The notes under the pieces are model-generated. The model did not search any database. It was not told the DNA's origin and saw only the letters and a program-made list of their open reading frames with translations. Of a DNA stretch of 64,000 nucleotides, positions 27,001 through 37,679 are shown piece after piece. How positions within the stretch are numbered: position 1 is the first letter of the stretch; each line of letters starts with the position of its first letter. Source of the DNA: Lachnoanaerobaculum umeaense (lineage in GTDB: Bacteria; Bacillota; Clostridia; Lachnospirales; Lachnospiraceae); assembly GCF_003589745.1 (NCBI RefSeq), contig NZ_CP032364.1:62001-126000 (forward strand), given 5' to 3'. Both the position numbers and the translations under genes were made by a program.

Positions 27001-30000
27001 TTAAAGATAAGATAAGTACAGAGGGTGATTATAAGATATATATCGAGACCCTGCCCGGTGATATTATCAGACCTTTAAATGCAAGTACAGCCACACTTAT
27101 AGGAAATGACTTTACAAATACAGTAAGTCTTCCATCAAAGATGAAGGAAAATCAGGTACCTGTACCAAATGTAAACTGGGTAGAACTTGATGTTCCTCTA
27201 ACAAGAACAAATACAAGTAAAATAAAGAATCTGGGACTTAAGTCAGTATATACAGACCTTATAGTAAAGCATATAAAGAGAGAGGATAATACTGAACTTT
27301 CACCTACTACTACAGTAAGACAGCCAAACGGCACACCATATACAACAGCCCCAGTAACAGATAACTTCTATGAGGCAGAGACTCCACTTCCTACAAATGC
27401 AAATGGAGAGTATGGACTTACAGATACTACAGTAACTTACTACTATGTAAGAAAAACTGCAGGAGATGTGACAGTACATCACTATGAGGAGAACTCTACC
27501 ACAGAGCTTTCTACCACAGTGGTACAGTCAGGAACTAATAAACTGGGACTTGCCTATACCACAACAGAAGAGACCATAGCTAATTATGACCTGGTAGCCC
27601 AACCGGCAAATAAGAATGGAACCTTCACAGTAGCTGCTCAGACAGTGGACTACTACTATAGAAGAAAGAATGCAGGAAATATAACAGTTAGGTACTTGGA
27701 AACAGGTACAAATACTCAGTTACATGCAGACAAAGTACTTGACGGAACAAAGAAGCTTGGTCTTCCATACTCAGAGAGTGCCGAGACTATAACAAACTAT
27801 GATCTAGATACAACAAATCTTCCGACAAATGATAACGGAGTATATACTACAGCACCAATAACCATCACTTATTACTATAAGAGAAAGGATGCAGGAAATG
27901 TAGTAGCAAAGTATCTGGAGCAGGGAACAAATATAGCCCTTACAACAGATGAGACTCAAAACGGAGCAGGAAAGCTTGGACTTGCATATACAACAGTAGC
28001 AAAGAATATAACAAACTACGAGTTAACGGCGAATCCGGCAAATGCAACCGGAACATTTACTACAACAGAGCAAACAGTAAACTATATATATAGAAGAAAG
28101 AATGCAGCCAATGTAGTAGTAAAGCACTTAGAGCAGGGAAGCAATGCAGTGCTTCATCCGGATGAGGTACTAGATGGAACAGGAAAGCTAGGGCTTCCAT
28201 ATACAACAGCGGCAAGAACAGCAGCTCAGTTACCAAACTATGATCTGGTATCAGGAGCAAGCACAGTAAATGGAAACTTTATAGAGCAGGCGACCCCTGT
28301 AGAGATAGTATATGTATACAGAAGACAGGATGCCGGAAATGTAACAGCTACCTATGTAGATGATATAACAGGAGATGTGCTACATGCCCCTGTAGTACAG
28401 TCAGGAACAAGCAAACTGGGATTACCATATGATACAGATCAAAAAACATTTGTAAACTATGATTTAATAGCAGTACCTTCAAATAAATCAGGCACATTTG
28501 TAACCGGAAATGTACTTGTAGAGTATAAGTACAAGAGACAGGATGCCGGAGATGTAAGAGTAAAGCATCTAAATGCAATCACAGGAGCAAGCCTTGCACC
28601 TGATGAAGTACTTAGCGGAGCAGGAAAGCTTGGACTGCCATATACAACAGCGGCAAAGACAGCGGCAGACTTGCCAAACTATGAACTGTTTGGAGGAATC
28701 CCTGCCAATGCAAATGGAGTATATCAGACAGGAGGAGAAATCGTAGTAACCTATCGCTATCAAAGAGAGAATGCAGGAAATGTAATAGCAACCTATAAAG
28801 ATGAGGCGGATGGAAGAGAGCTTCATCCGGCTGTAGGACAAAGTGGAGATGGAATGCTAGGCCTCCCATATGATACAGAGGCAAAGAGCTTTGCAGACTA
28901 TGACCTGATAGCAATGCCGGCAAATAAGTCGGGAACATTCTCAAATACAAATGTCTTAGTAGAGTATGTATATAGAAGAAAAGATGCAGGAGATGTAACA
29001 GTAAATCATATAGAAGTAGGAACAGGAGATACACTGCATCCATCAACAATCTTGGCTGGAAGTAGAAAACTAGGCCTGCCATATATCACAAATAGTGAGA
29101 TGATAAACTTCTACGACCTAATAAATGTACCGGCTAATGCAAATGGAATATTTAGTGTCACAGCCCAGACAGTAAACTATGAGTATGCAAGAAAGAATGC
29201 CGGAAATGTAATAGTACATCATATATCAAAGTATGATGGAAGTAATCTGGTATCAGATGAGATACTTGATGGAAGTAGAAAGCTGGGACTAGCCTATGCC
29301 ACAGCTGAGGCAGATATTGAAAACTTTGAGATAGATACACTGCCAAGCAATGCAACAGGAGTATATACTACCTCAACCCAGGATGTAACGTATACATATA
29401 AGAGAAAGAATGGAGGAGAGGTAAAGGCATTATATGTAGATGAAGCCGGAGTAGAGCTTGCAAGTAGAGAGAACTTCTCAGGAATAGAAAATGCAGGACT
29501 ACCATACAGCACTGTAGCAAAGAATATAACTCATTATGAGTTAATCAGTATGCCGACAAATGCAAGTGGAGTATTTAGTGATACACCACAAACAGTGACT
29601 TATGTATATAGAAGGAAGAATGGTGGAAACATCAAAGTATACTATATAGATGAGGACACAAGGGAAGAGCTGGTAACATCAAAGGTAATAGATGGCTCAG
29701 GAAAACTTGGCCTTAACTATACAACAGATGTAGAAGCAATAGAAAACCTGGAGTTAATTAGTATGCCGGCAAATGCAAGTGGAGTATTCACAGAAGATGA
29801 GCAGACAGTAATCTATGTATACAGAAGAAAGAATGCCGGAAATGTGATAGTACACCATGTAGATCCTGCAGGAGTAAGCCTAAAGGTGGATGATATACTG
29901 GATGGAAGCAGAAAACTGGGACTGCCATATAGTACAGAAGAGGCAGAGATACAGGGATATCACTTCATAAGATTAGAAGGAAGAGCAGATGGAGTATTTA

Positions 30001-30464
30001 CTGAGAATGAACAGGAAGTAACCTATGTATACTTAAGAAATCCGGGAGTAGTGATAATACCAAATCCATTGATACCTGCAACTCCAAGCAATATAGTAAT
30101 GCCGGGAGATAGAAATACAGATATAACGATAAGGCCAAACAACGCAACCCCATCAATAGCAACCAGATCAAATGGAAGCAGAAGTGGAGGAGGAAGTGGA
30201 AACTCCTCAAATACAAGTATAAAATCGGATAAGTTAGTACTTATAGATCCGGGAGTAAAGAATGATAGTAAAAATAATAAAACAGAAAATGTAAATCCGC
30301 AGCCTATAAGTATAGACAGCAATCCTGTAGCTAAGGGAAACTTGGCAAGCAGAGATAAACTACCTGTACCAAAGACAGAGGATAGAGATGAAACATATAT
30401 GTATTTATTGATTTTGACATTATCTCTAATGGCAGTACTAAGATTAAAAAATAAAGAAGAATAA
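24021..30464 (+). CDS. Giant MucBP-repeat surface protein 2
   Basis: A 2147-aa paralogue of the gene at 16422 with the same architecture. Signal peptide about 1-32 (FSPFKAWA); a large N-terminal region of unassigned fold that is clearly diverged from copy 1; DUF11-like segment (VEYKLSAWNNSIDNARQLNVMD); B-like domain starting near residue 937; 13 MucBP repeats; a stalk with Ser/Gly and Asn; sorting-like LPVPKTED; hydrophobic span; KNKEE. From the B-like domain onward it is almost identical to protein 1. ATG follows TTAGGAG. The divergent N-terminus with a shared stalk suggests different ligands on a common scaffold. Confidence 0.85.
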   Translation: MSVRKSKKASVFLCTLFMLLFMLSAFSPFKAWATGGGTSATTNISYVEGTQTTSLPGKPESYYLNVTVSSDTYTEPYSIITLKRSEFNQPRVTDVSGSPTIKNVSVTWDATYWKIKVTYNVLAPGPMVSNPFRATMINGKFANGETATIETRLFTKDDVELANNTKQITAETYVMGINSQDNGTINGWTRGGSDTSVAVSDDETDASHTHIKNGFTDTWYSYAQNGTKHVHDTEINGNNYGVDRRKKRTVLTLPSSIVWDPSLPDNANWTYDPVAHTITQDVIMNPGALSYLLKFTAKHNGTQSVNGTNNTTVYIPQTNYLINDDGTVDMSTERKSKVYKYYRYVPKLYMYKRNILPEVTENGQTNAVVLGDRYFHLGANGGKDKWIINVAQYWGATPVTGSTTKFKSIKDIPSVNIDFTGYGIRVWEDRFDAANLAKLNHNKLIGINDDDSEEVIAANINYTPVTNTNEFFAWNTEHSMTAKHYKAIRLDFDDEITISGYAENALGLFVESKLTAPVITAIENRLAMGQSYIVYNRAQALSNTGSFIRDALIRRHYKNDIAQLRLDKHSQNINGNPSVTNAQLGDTIRYHVVPTYYSYLGTERTVQNGKLIFLVDPELEFESALHHPYQASYRFTLNTTPQRVDNYKGTGKTAYVFSLDNFTLPQTDSDFWGLDRLYIDFKPTTSLEEGEHTVEAFLSWDNNSADATGRDPNTVYSSATVDFLDKYDANNNGSTTDRLSYQSFKFNFIPPRAVILTKRQKLTTETNYSAAINAESGDIVEYKLSAWNNSIDNARQLNVMDIFPYENDKEIVKDEHGNYIARGSKMYPILQGPVTAPAGYTVYYSTDAPSGTIEANVAANWVQAGAITDWSSVTMFKAVMNNSYQLIPGSTDVFTYRVKIPETKELEAGSSANNSVASWYGNNLNGASESLISKVTINKYIIAGKAYYDVDENGSFNTGDIVAANRPVRLVKVDGGIETVIDTILTDNDGNYTFKDKISTEGDYKIYIETLPGDIIRPLNASTATLIGNDFTNTVSLPSKMKENQVPVPNVNWVELDVPLTRTNTSKIKNLGLKSVYTDLIVKHIKREDNTELSPTTTVRQPNGTPYTTAPVTDNFYEAETPLPTNANGEYGLTDTTVTYYYVRKTAGDVTVHHYEENSTTELSTTVVQSGTNKLGLAYTTTEETIANYDLVAQPANKNGTFTVAAQTVDYYYRRKNAGNITVRYLETGTNTQLHADKVLDGTKKLGLPYSESAETITNYDLDTTNLPTNDNGVYTTAPITITYYYKRKDAGNVVAKYLEQGTNIALTTDETQNGAGKLGLAYTTVAKNITNYELTANPANATGTFTTTEQTVNYIYRRKNAANVVVKHLEQGSNAVLHPDEVLDGTGKLGLPYTTAARTAAQLPNYDLVSGASTVNGNFIEQATPVEIVYVYRRQDAGNVTATYVDDITGDVLHAPVVQSGTSKLGLPYDTDQKTFVNYDLIAVPSNKSGTFVTGNVLVEYKYKRQDAGDVRVKHLNAITGASLAPDEVLSGAGKLGLPYTTAAKTAADLPNYELFGGIPANANGVYQTGGEIVVTYRYQRENAGNVIATYKDEADGRELHPAVGQSGDGMLGLPYDTEAKSFADYDLIAMPANKSGTFSNTNVLVEYVYRRKDAGDVTVNHIEVGTGDTLHPSTILAGSRKLGLPYITNSEMINFYDLINVPANANGIFSVTAQTVNYEYARKNAGNVIVHHISKYDGSNLVSDEILDGSRKLGLAYATAEADIENFEIDTLPSNATGVYTTSTQDVTYTYKRKNGGEVKALYVDEAGVELASRENFSGIENAGLPYSTVAKNITHYELISMPTNASGVFSDTPQTVTYVYRRKNGGNIKVYYIDEDTREELVTSKVIDGSGKLGLNYTTDVEAIENLELISMPANASGVFTEDEQTVIYVYRRKNAGNVIVHHVDPAGVSLKVDDILDGSRKLGLPYSTEEAEIQGYHFIRLEGRADGVFTENEQEVTYVYLRNPGVVIIPNPLIPATPSNIVMPGDRNTDITIRPNNATPSIATRSNGSRSGGGSGNSSNTSIKSDKLVLIDPGVKNDSKNNKTENVNPQPISIDSNPVAKGNLASRDKLPVPKTEDRDETYMYLLILTLSLMAVLRLKNKEE
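26829..30262 (+). repeat. Long direct repeat, copy 2 (3' half of giant gene 2)
   Basis: Partner of 19206-22639. An additional short near-identical tract, 26531-26661, matches 18908-19038 although its flanks are diverged. Confidence 0.9.
27252..30043 (+). repeat. Thirteen MucBP-type repeats in giant protein 2
   Basis: Same unit order as in protein 1. Repeat 6 (HAPVVQSGTSK, VPSNKSGTFVTGN) and repeat 11 (NFSGIENAGLPYSTVAKN) carry most of the differences. Confidence 0.85.
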
Positions 30465-30470
30465 ACTTCT

Positions 30471-30503
30471 AAGCCTCACGATCGTTTGATCGTGGGGCTT
30501 TTA
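30471..30503 (+). terminator. Terminator after giant gene 2
   Basis: A 13-bp stem AAGCCTCACGATC/GATCGTGGGGCTT (30471-30483 and 30488-30500, one mismatch/wobble), loop GTTT, then TTAAATTT. Confidence 0.85.
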
Positions 30504-30562
30504 AATTTAGATGATGTTTACAGTTGTAAGAAAATAGTTAGATTTATTAGAGTGAAATGTAA

Positions 30563-30591
30563 TTGACAATACAGATTTATTTTAGTAGAAT
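30563..30591 (+). promoter_or_regulatory. str operon promoter
   Basis: Consensus TTGACA (30563-30568), 17 nt, TAGAAT (30586-30591), about 106 nt upstream of rpsL. Confidence 0.75.
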
Positions 30592-30606
30592 TAAATACTG
30601 TGTAAG

Positions 30607-30654
30607 TAGGCGATGATATTTGCACATATAGTGAATAGGCGATGATGTTCACTA
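30607..30654 (+). repeat. Direct repeat and small hairpin in the rpsL leader
   Basis: TAGGCGATGATATT (30607-30620) recurs as TAGGCGATGATGTT (30636-30649). The second copy sits inside the hairpin TAGTGAA/TTCACTA (30629-30635 and 30648-30654). It lies in the transcribed leader; function unknown. Confidence 0.5.
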
Positions 30655-30697
30655 AAACTAAAATGTAAAGCAACCAATAAAAAAGGAGGAAAAAGGA

Positions 30698-31117
30698 ATG
30701 CCAACATTTAACCAGTTAGTTAGAAAAGGCAGACAGACTTCAGTTAAAAAGTCTACAGCTCCTGCTCTTCAGAAGGGATTCAACTCACTTCACAAGAAGT
30801 CAACAGATATCTCTTCACCACAGAAAAGAGGAGTTTGTACAGCTGTTAAGACTGCAACGCCTAAGAAGCCTAACTCAGCGCTTCGTAAGATTGCCAGAGT
30901 TCGTCTTTCTAACGGAATCGAAGTAACAAGCTATATCCCGGGAGAGGGACATAACCTTCAGGAGCATAGCGTTGTGCTTATCCGTGGAGGTAGAGTAAAG
31001 GACTTGCCTGGTACAAGATACCATATTATTCGTGGTACTTTAGATACTGCAGGTGTCGCTAACAGAAAACAGGCCCGTTCAAAGTACGGTGCTAAGAGAC
31101 CAAAAGATAAGAAATAA
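30698..31117 (+). CDS. rpsL: 30S ribosomal protein S12
   Basis: A 139-aa S12 beginning [13 protein letters not shown]. It contains the decoding-centre loops [15 protein letters not shown] and [17 protein letters not shown]; the lysines whose substitution gives streptomycin resistance are wild type. AAAGGAGG precedes the ATG. First gene of the str operon (rpsL-rpsG-fusA-tuf). Codon use is shifted toward C-ending codons compared with its neighbours, as in highly expressed genes. Confidence 0.99.
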   Translation: MPTFNQLVRKGRQTSVKKSTAPALQKGFNSLHKKSTDISSPQKRGVCTAVKTATPKKPNSALRKIARVRLSNGIEVTSYIPGEGHNLQEHSVVLIRGGRVKDLPGTRYHIIRGTLDTAGVANRKQARSKYGAKRPKDKK

Positions 31118-31156
31118 GAAAAAAGCTAGTCTTTAAAAAGAAAGCAAAGCTTTCAA

Positions 31157-31728
<572 letters not shown>

Positions 31729-31742
31729 TAGGAGGAAACCAA

Positions 31743-33857
31743 TTGGCTGGAAGAGAATATCCTTTAGAGAGAACCAGAAATATTGGTATCATGGCTCATA
31801 TAGATGCCGGTAAAACCACACTTACTGAGCGTATCCTATATTATACTGGTGTAAATTATAAGATTGGTGATACCCATGAGGGTACTGCTACAATGGACTG
31901 GATGGAGCAGGAAGCAGAGAGAGGTATTACAATTACTTCAGCTGCTACAACTTGCCACTGGACATTACAGGAATTTAACAAAGTAAAGCCGGGTGAGAAG
32001 GAGAATCGTATTAACATTATCGATACTCCGGGACACGTTGACTTTACAGTAGAGGTAGAGAGATCACTTCGTGTACTTGACGGTGCTGTAGGTGTATTCT
32101 CTGCAAAAGAAGGTGTAGAGCCTCAGTCTGAAAATGTTTGGAGACAGGCAGATACATACAATGTACCAAGAATGGCATTCATAAATAAGATGGATGTTAT
32201 GGGAGCTGATTTCTTTGGAGCAGTAGAGCAGATCCACACAAGACTTGGTAAGAACACAATCATGCTTCAGATTCCTATCGGAAAAGAAGATGGTTTCAAG
32301 GGAATCGTAGACCTTTTCGAAATGAAGGCTTACATTTACAATGACGACAAGGGTGATGACATATCTATCATCGATGTACCTGAAGAGGTAAAAGATGAAG
32401 CTGAGTTATACCGTGGGGAACTTGTTGAAAAGATTTGTGAGCTTGATGACGAACTTACTATGATGTACCTTGAGGGTGAAGAGCCTTCAGTAGAACAGCT
32501 TAAGGCGGCACTCAGAAAGGGAACTTGTGAGAACAAGGCAATCCCTGTATGTTGCGGTACAGCTTATCGTAACAAAGGTATTCAGAAGCTTATTGATGCT
32601 ATAGTTGAATTCATGCCTGCACCGACAGACATCCCTGCAATTAAGGGTGTTGACCTTGACGGCAATGAAATTGAGAGACATTCATCAGATGATGAGCCTT
32701 TCTCAGCTTTGGCATTTAAGATTATGACAGATCCTTTCGTAGGAAAGTTGGCATATTTCAGAGTTTACTCAGGAACACTTAACGGTGGTTCATATGTACT
32801 CAATGCTACAAAGGGTAAGAAGGAGAGAGTCGGTCGTATCCTTCAGATGCATGCAAACAAGAGAACGGAAATTGACAAGGTTTATTCAGGAGATATCGCA
32901 GCTGCTGTAGGATTTAAGCTTACAACAACAGGTGATACAATCTGTGACGAACAGCATCCTGTAATACTCGAGTCAATGGAATTCCCTGAGCCGGTTATCG
33001 ATATCGCTATCGAGCCTAAGACAAAGGCAGGTCAGGCAAAGATGATTGATGCACTTGCTAAGCTGGCTGAGGAAGATCCTACATTCAGAGTTAAGACAGA
33101 TACTGAAACAGGACAGACCATTATATCAGGTATGGGTGAGCTTCACCTTGAAATTATCGTAGACAGACTTCTTAGAGAGTTTAATGTAGAAGCAAATGTA
33201 GGTGCACCACAGGTTGCTTATAAGGAAACATTTACTAAGTCAGTTGACGTTGATTCCAAGTATGCAAGACAGTCAGGTGGACGTGGTCAGTACGGTCACT
33301 GTAAAGTTAAGTTTGAACCGATGGATCCAAATGGAGAAGAGACATTCAAGTTCGAATCAACTGTTGTCGGTGGTGCTATTCCTAAGGAATATATACCTGC
33401 AGTCGGCGAAGGTATCGAGGAGGCTACAAAGTCAGGTATCCTTGGAGGATTCCCTGTGCTCGGTGTACATGCAAATGTATATGATGGTTCATACCATGAA
33501 GTCGATTCATCAGAAATGGCATTCCATATAGCAGGTTCTATGGCATTCAAGGATGCTATGAGTAAGGCAGGTGCTGTACTTCTTGAGCCTATCATGAAGG
33601 TAGAAGTAACAATGCCTGAGGAGTATATGGGTGATGTTATCGGTGATATTAACTCAAGAAGAGGTCGTATAGAGGGTATGGAGGATATCCCAAGTGGTAA
33701 GCAGGTAAATGCATATGTTCCACTTTCAGAGATGTTCGGTTACTCAACAGACCTTCGTTCAAGAACTCAGGGTCGTGGAAACTACTCTATGTTCTTTGAT
33801 AAATATGAGCAGGTTCCAAAGTCTGTTCAAGAAAAAGTTCTTAATGATAAGAAATAA
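31743..33857 (+). CDS. fusA: Elongation factor G
   Basis: A 704-aa translocation GTPase. The start is TTG 31743 behind AGGAGG. It has G1 [17 protein letters not shown], effector [12 protein letters not shown]3 DTPGHVDF and G4 NKMD, followed by domains II-V (for example [18 protein letters not shown] and the [14 protein letters not shown] of domain IV). Highly expressed codon use. Part of the str operon. Confidence 0.99.
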   Translation: MAGREYPLERTRNIGIMAHIDAGKTTLTERILYYTGVNYKIGDTHEGTATMDWMEQEAERGITITSAATTCHWTLQEFNKVKPGEKENRINIIDTPGHVDFTVEVERSLRVLDGAVGVFSAKEGVEPQSENVWRQADTYNVPRMAFINKMDVMGADFFGAVEQIHTRLGKNTIMLQIPIGKEDGFKGIVDLFEMKAYIYNDDKGDDISIIDVPEEVKDEAELYRGELVEKICELDDELTMMYLEGEEPSVEQLKAALRKGTCENKAIPVCCGTAYRNKGIQKLIDAIVEFMPAPTDIPAIKGVDLDGNEIERHSSDDEPFSALAFKIMTDPFVGKLAYFRVYSGTLNGGSYVLNATKGKKERVGRILQMHANKRTEIDKVYSGDIAAAVGFKLTTTGDTICDEQHPVILESMEFPEPVIDIAIEPKTKAGQAKMIDALAKLAEEDPTFRVKTDTETGQTIISGMGELHLEIIVDRLLREFNVEANVGAPQVAYKETFTKSVDVDSKYARQSGGRGQYGHCKVKFEPMDPNGEETFKFESTVVGGAIPKEYIPAVGEGIEEATKSGILGGFPVLGVHANVYDGSYHEVDSSEMAFHIAGSMAFKDAMSKAGAVLLEPIMKVEVTMPEEYMGDVIGDINSRRGRIEGMEDIPSGKQVNAYVPLSEMFGYSTDLRSRTQGRGNYSMFFDKYEQVPKSVQEKVLNDKK

Positions 33858-33886
33858 TAAAACATGGATTAAGAAAGTTTATTAAC

Positions 33887-33915
33887 TTGCTAAATCTTGG
33901 CTAATACTATATAAT
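33887..33915 (+). promoter_or_regulatory. Internal promoter for tuf
   Basis: TTGCTA (33887-33892), 17 nt, TATAAT (33910-33915) in the 108-nt fusA-tuf spacer, 50 nt before the tuf ATG. It would allow extra EF-Tu synthesis. Confidence 0.6.
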
Positions 33916-33965
33916 ATAACAAAATTTACTATTAATTTTAGGTTTAATTCAAGGAGGAATTAACA

Positions 33966-35165
33966 ATGGCAAAGTCAAAATTTGATAGAACAAAGCCTCA
34001 TGCTAACATTGGTACAATTGGACACGTAGATCATGGTAAAACAACTCTTACAGCAGCTATCTCAAAGGTTCTTGCTACAAGATTCCCTTCAGAGACAAAC
34101 AAGATTGTTGATTTTGATAAGATTGATAAGGCTCCAGAGGAGAAAGAGAGAGGTATCACAATCTCAACATCTCATATCGAGTATGAAACAGAGAAGAGAC
34201 ATTATGCACACGTTGACTGTCCAGGACACGCTGACTATGTAAAGAACATGATCACAGGTGCTGCACAGATGGACGGAGCTATCCTTGTAGTTGCTGCTAC
34301 AGACGGTGTTATGGCTCAGACAAGAGAGCATATCCTTCTTTCAAGACAGGTAGGTGTTCCATATATCGTTGTATTCATGAACAAGTGTGATATGGTTGAC
34401 GATGAGGAGCTTCTTGAACTCGTAGAGATGGAGATCAGAGATCTTCTTAACGAGTATGAGTTCCCGGGTGATGACATTCCTGTTGTTCAGGGTTCAGCTC
34501 TTAAGGCTCTTGAGGATCCAAACGGTGAGTGGGGTGACAAGGTTATGACACTTATGGATGCTGTTGATAGCTATATCCCAGATCCTGAGAGAGAGACAGA
34601 TAAGCCATTCCTTATGCCGGTTGAGGACGTATTTACAATTACAGGTCGTGGTACAGTTGCTACAGGTAGAGTAGAGAGAGGTACACTTAACCTTAACGAT
34701 ACAGTAGAGATTCTTGGTATCCATGAGGATAAGAAGTCAACTGTTGTTACAGGTATCGAGATGTTCAGAAAGCTTCTTGATCAGGCTCAGGCCGGTGATA
34801 ACATCGGTGCTCTTCTTAGAGGTGTTCAGAGAACAGAGATCGAGAGAGGTCAGGTTCTTGCTAAGCCGGGTTCAGTAACATGCCATAAGAAGTTTACAGC
34901 TCAGGTTTACGTTCTTACAAAGGACGAGGGTGGACGTCATACACCTTTCTTCAATAACTATCGTCCACAGTTCTACTTCAGAACAACAGATATTACAGGT
35001 GTTTGCAACCTTCCAGCAGGTACAGAAATGTGCATGCCTGGTGATAACGTAGAGATGACTATTGAGCTTATTCACCCGGTTGCTTGTGAGCAGGGTCTTA
35101 GATTCGCTATCCGTGAGGGTGGTAGAACAGTAGGTTCAGGTAGAGTTGCATCTATTATCGAGTAA
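33966..35165 (+). CDS. tuf: Elongation factor Tu
   Basis: A 399-aa GTPase that delivers aminoacyl-tRNA. It has G1 [14 protein letters not shown], the RGITIS effector segment, [29 protein letters not shown], and domains II and III to a C-terminal [23 protein letters not shown] precedes the ATG. Strong codon bias. A terminator follows. Confidence 0.99.
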   Translation: MAKSKFDRTKPHANIGTIGHVDHGKTTLTAAISKVLATRFPSETNKIVDFDKIDKAPEEKERGITISTSHIEYETEKRHYAHVDCPGHADYVKNMITGAAQMDGAILVVAATDGVMAQTREHILLSRQVGVPYIVVFMNKCDMVDDEELLELVEMEIRDLLNEYEFPGDDIPVVQGSALKALEDPNGEWGDKVMTLMDAVDSYIPDPERETDKPFLMPVEDVFTITGRGTVATGRVERGTLNLNDTVEILGIHEDKKSTVVTGIEMFRKLLDQAQAGDNIGALLRGVQRTEIERGQVLAKPGSVTCHKKFTAQVYVLTKDEGGRHTPFFNNYRPQFYFRTTDITGVCNLPAGTEMCMPGDNVEMTIELIHPVACEQGLRFAIREGGRTVGSGRVASIIE

Positions 35166-35175
35166 TTTAAAATAA

Positions 35176-35236
35176 AAAGTATTATATCGGTTATACAGTG
35201 ATGTATCTGAGGATACTAGGTAATCTATAATACTTT
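35176..35236 (+). other. Inverted repeat in the tuf 3' untranslated region
   Basis: AAAGTATTATA (35176-35186) pairs perfectly with TATAATACTTT (35226-35236) around a 39-nt partly pairable loop, directly before the terminator. It may stabilise the mRNA end; no known RNA family recognised. Confidence 0.4.
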
Positions 35237-35249
35237 CGCATTAAAAAAG

Positions 35250-35278
35250 GGACTCCCAAGAGTGGGAGTCCTTTTTAT
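35250..35278. terminator. Terminator between tuf and the DUF3881 gene
   Basis: Stem GGACTCCCA-type (GACTCCCA/TGGGAGTC, 35251-35258 and 35263-35270) flanked by an A-run and CTTTTTATT. It probably serves both convergent units. Confidence 0.85.
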
Positions 35279-35285
35279 TAAACTT

Positions 35286-36152
35286 TCATTCCATATGTAT
35301 CGTACCATGTACCCAGATATTACCCTTGAAGCGTCTACCTACTTTAGGTTCACCCTGCAAGTCTTCTTTCTTGATAGCTACAATATTTATCATATCATTA
35401 CATTCTATTTTCAGTAATATTATTATTTCTCCGGTAAAAGAATTTTTTTCTTCATATACATCTAAGATATTACCCAGTATACTGTACATATCAGTCTCCA
35501 TACCATAGGGCATAAATACTGTATCGACTATACTGTAGAGATCTTCATTCTGTATTCTGGCATTTAGTGTAGTATATAGAATCAGCTCATCAGCAGATAG
35601 AGTATCCATAGCATCTTCGTCACCATTTTTTGCGGCTTCCAGAAGGATATTCTTATTTAAAAGCTTTTGTTTTGAGAGTTCCATTTGTGCTACTGTTTTA
35701 TGTATGGGAAGTAAAATTTTTCCATCTATACAGAACCCAAAAAGGTCAGTTGATTTTATCTTGGACCTTATATTATCTAAATAATGAAACTTGTTGGAAA
35801 GTCTAAAAATTAGGGATGTACCAAGATTATTATCCTCTAACATACCGGAATAATTGATATCATCTATATGCTTTTCTACAGCACATTTTGCGGTAGAACT
35901 GGTAGGAGTGTTTTTTATATATGGAAAATACCCTTCTCTGACATAGGTTCCAAGATTTTCAAGATAACCATGTATGCATATACCAAGTGAGGGTGAGAGA
36001 TCTTTGCGTATTTCCCAAAGCCTCTCTTTCTCAGCAGTTACAACAACCTTTGTGGAAGCAATGTTTTCTGATTGAATCCTGTCTAATAATTCTTTAACTT
36101 CAGCTTTTTTCTTATACATTGAAAATCCAATGCTTCTTATAAAATTTTGCAA
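35286..36152 (-). CDS. DUF3881 family protein
   Basis: A 288-aa cytoplasmic protein. The start MQNFIRSIGFSMYKKK is the family's M-x-[KN]-F-[IL]-R-[SA]-[IV]-GF opening and uses TTG 36152 behind AAGGTG. Other recognisable stretches are ERLWEIRKDLSPSLGICIHGYLE, REGYFPYI, and a C-terminal GRRFKGNIWVHGTIHM. DUF3881 is a Lachnospiraceae-centred family of unknown function. The gene overlaps the end of the upstream DUF1576 gene by 41 nt and so is probably co-transcribed and coupled to it. Confidence 0.75.
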   Translation of the reverse strand: MQNFIRSIGFSMYKKKAEVKELLDRIQSENIASTKVVVTAEKERLWEIRKDLSPSLGICIHGYLENLGTYVREGYFPYIKNTPTSSTAKCAVEKHIDDINYSGMLEDNNLGTSLIFRLSNKFHYLDNIRSKIKSTDLFGFCIDGKILLPIHKTVAQMELSKQKLLNKNILLEAAKNGDEDAMDTLSADELILYTTLNARIQNEDLYSIVDTVFMPYGMETDMYSILGNILDVYEEKNSFTGEIIILLKIECNDMINIVAIKKEDLQGEPKVGRRFKGNIWVHGTIHME

Positions 36153-37473
36153 TATTATACACCTTCTTTTCTACAGTATTATTTTTTTTCTTTTCCATAT
36201 CATTTTTCCTTTTTTCAATAAGGGACTCTATTACAGGTACCATAAAGATAGCTACAATACCACCGGCAAAACCGTTATTGTATAAGTTCAGACCTCTATA
36301 CACAATACCTACATTTAAAGCTACAGATGAGTGCAGGAAACCAGCTACCAGCCCTGCTATTATACCAAACTCACCTGCAATAGGTGCAAGAGTAGTGGAG
36401 AGTAATAGTGTAAGTATAGGTGCCGGATCATTTATATACCACTGCTTTAAAAATGCAGAGAAGCAAACTCCGACCATTATAGGTAAGATATTTCTCATAT
36501 GCTTTCCTGCCGGAGAAAATCCAACTATTGTAAAGATTGAACCTATGGTAGGACCGTTTAAATCTCCGTTTGCAGCCAGTACAAATGATGTGGCAATAAT
36601 ACCGTTGATAGCCATATTAAAAATATATACAGCATCTGAGTAAGAGTGAGCATATGTACCATGTACTCCGGTCTCCTTTAAAAGTGAGGAGTATGACGGT
36701 AAGAGCTTTTTGCCATCAAGTATAAATGCCAGTGCTACCATATAAAAAAATAAGACAAACAGTGCAATAGCAAAAAGTTTTGTATGTGAAGTGTCCCAGA
36801 TAAGTCTTGTTTCTATATCTATTCCAAAAGAACGAAACAGTGATACCAAAACTGTAGCTATTATACCTGATGAAAAACCTACATTATATAGAGAATATCC
36901 CTTATGTGATGCTTTTACATGTATAGATATAGGTAGCAGGACATATCCTATAGCAAGACCGGTGACAGTTGCAAGAATGAGCTGCCACATAAGGCTTGTG
37001 TGTACAGCTTGCATAACTAAGGTTATAGCAGGTGACAAACTTGTTCCGTAAAGTCCGTAGTAAATATATTTTTTTAGGGGGTAACCATGTAGTCTGGCAT
37101 AGATAAAAAATCCAAAGAGAATCAACCATATATTTACCACATTCTTACCAAATAGTGAGAAGCCGAAAATAAGATAGGAACTTACTACAATATGTCTGTC
37201 AAACTCCACTTTAAAATGGTGCAATAAAAAAAGCAAAATTAGTGTAAGCGATCCCGCATTGAAGAATGCTGCACCTATGCCACCTACTACAATGTAATCA
37301 GTGATAAGAAGATCAGGCTGTATTATGATTTGCCAAAGTCCAGGTATTATTTCATCCAATGGAGAAAATATCAATGCAAAAATCATAAAATAAATAGGTA
37401 CTGTAGAGATAAGCAAAAATCTCTGAGTATAAGTCAATGTTCTGGTGGCTCTGTAGTTATTCAAAAATGCCAT
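36112..37473 (-). CDS. DUF1576 family membrane protein
   Basis: A 453-aa polytopic membrane protein with about 12 hydrophobic spans. Two similar halves are suggested by repeated motifs (YSLYNVGFSSGI and LNLYNNGFAGGI), as in transporters with inverted repeats. The family is DUF1576 (function unknown). Start ATG 37473 follows AGGGAG; eight upstream in-frame codons lack a site. The C-terminus is Lys-rich and cytoplasmic. Its 3' end overlaps DUF3881. Confidence 0.8.
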   Translation of the reverse strand: MAFLNNYRATRTLTYTQRFLLISTVPIYFMIFALIFSPLDEIIPGLWQIIIQPDLLITDYIVVGGIGAAFFNAGSLTLILLFLLHHFKVEFDRHIVVSSYLIFGFSLFGKNVVNIWLILFGFFIYARLHGYPLKKYIYYGLYGTSLSPAITLVMQAVHTSLMWQLILATVTGLAIGYVLLPISIHVKASHKGYSLYNVGFSSGIIATVLVSLFRSFGIDIETRLIWDTSHTKLFAIALFVLFFYMVALAFILDGKKLLPSYSSLLKETGVHGTYAHSYSDAVYIFNMAINGIIATSFVLAANGDLNGPTIGSIFTIVGFSPAGKHMRNILPIMVGVCFSAFLKQWYINDPAPILTLLLSTTLAPIAGEFGIIAGLVAGFLHSSVALNVGIVYRGLNLYNNGFAGGIVAIFMVPVIESLIEKRKNDMEKKKNNTVEKKVYNIAKFYKKHWIFNV

Positions 37474-37679
37474 AAGAAACTCCCTTTTATGGATCACAAT
37501 AAGTAATCCTGCATGTTTTATTATTAATTATAATTAATAGGAGCTGGTTTCGTCAAATGATTTAGTAAGTGTAAAGAAAATTATAAGAAATTTAGAATTT
37601 TTAAGTAAAGTAAATAGCTACATTGATAAAATACTTAGAAAATTTATAGAATATATTGAAATATGAGCATAAGAATTTT

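Noticed and set aside
33202..33531. Second-frame open reading frame inside fusA
   Set aside because: Overlaps conserved EF-G domains in another frame; no site and no family.
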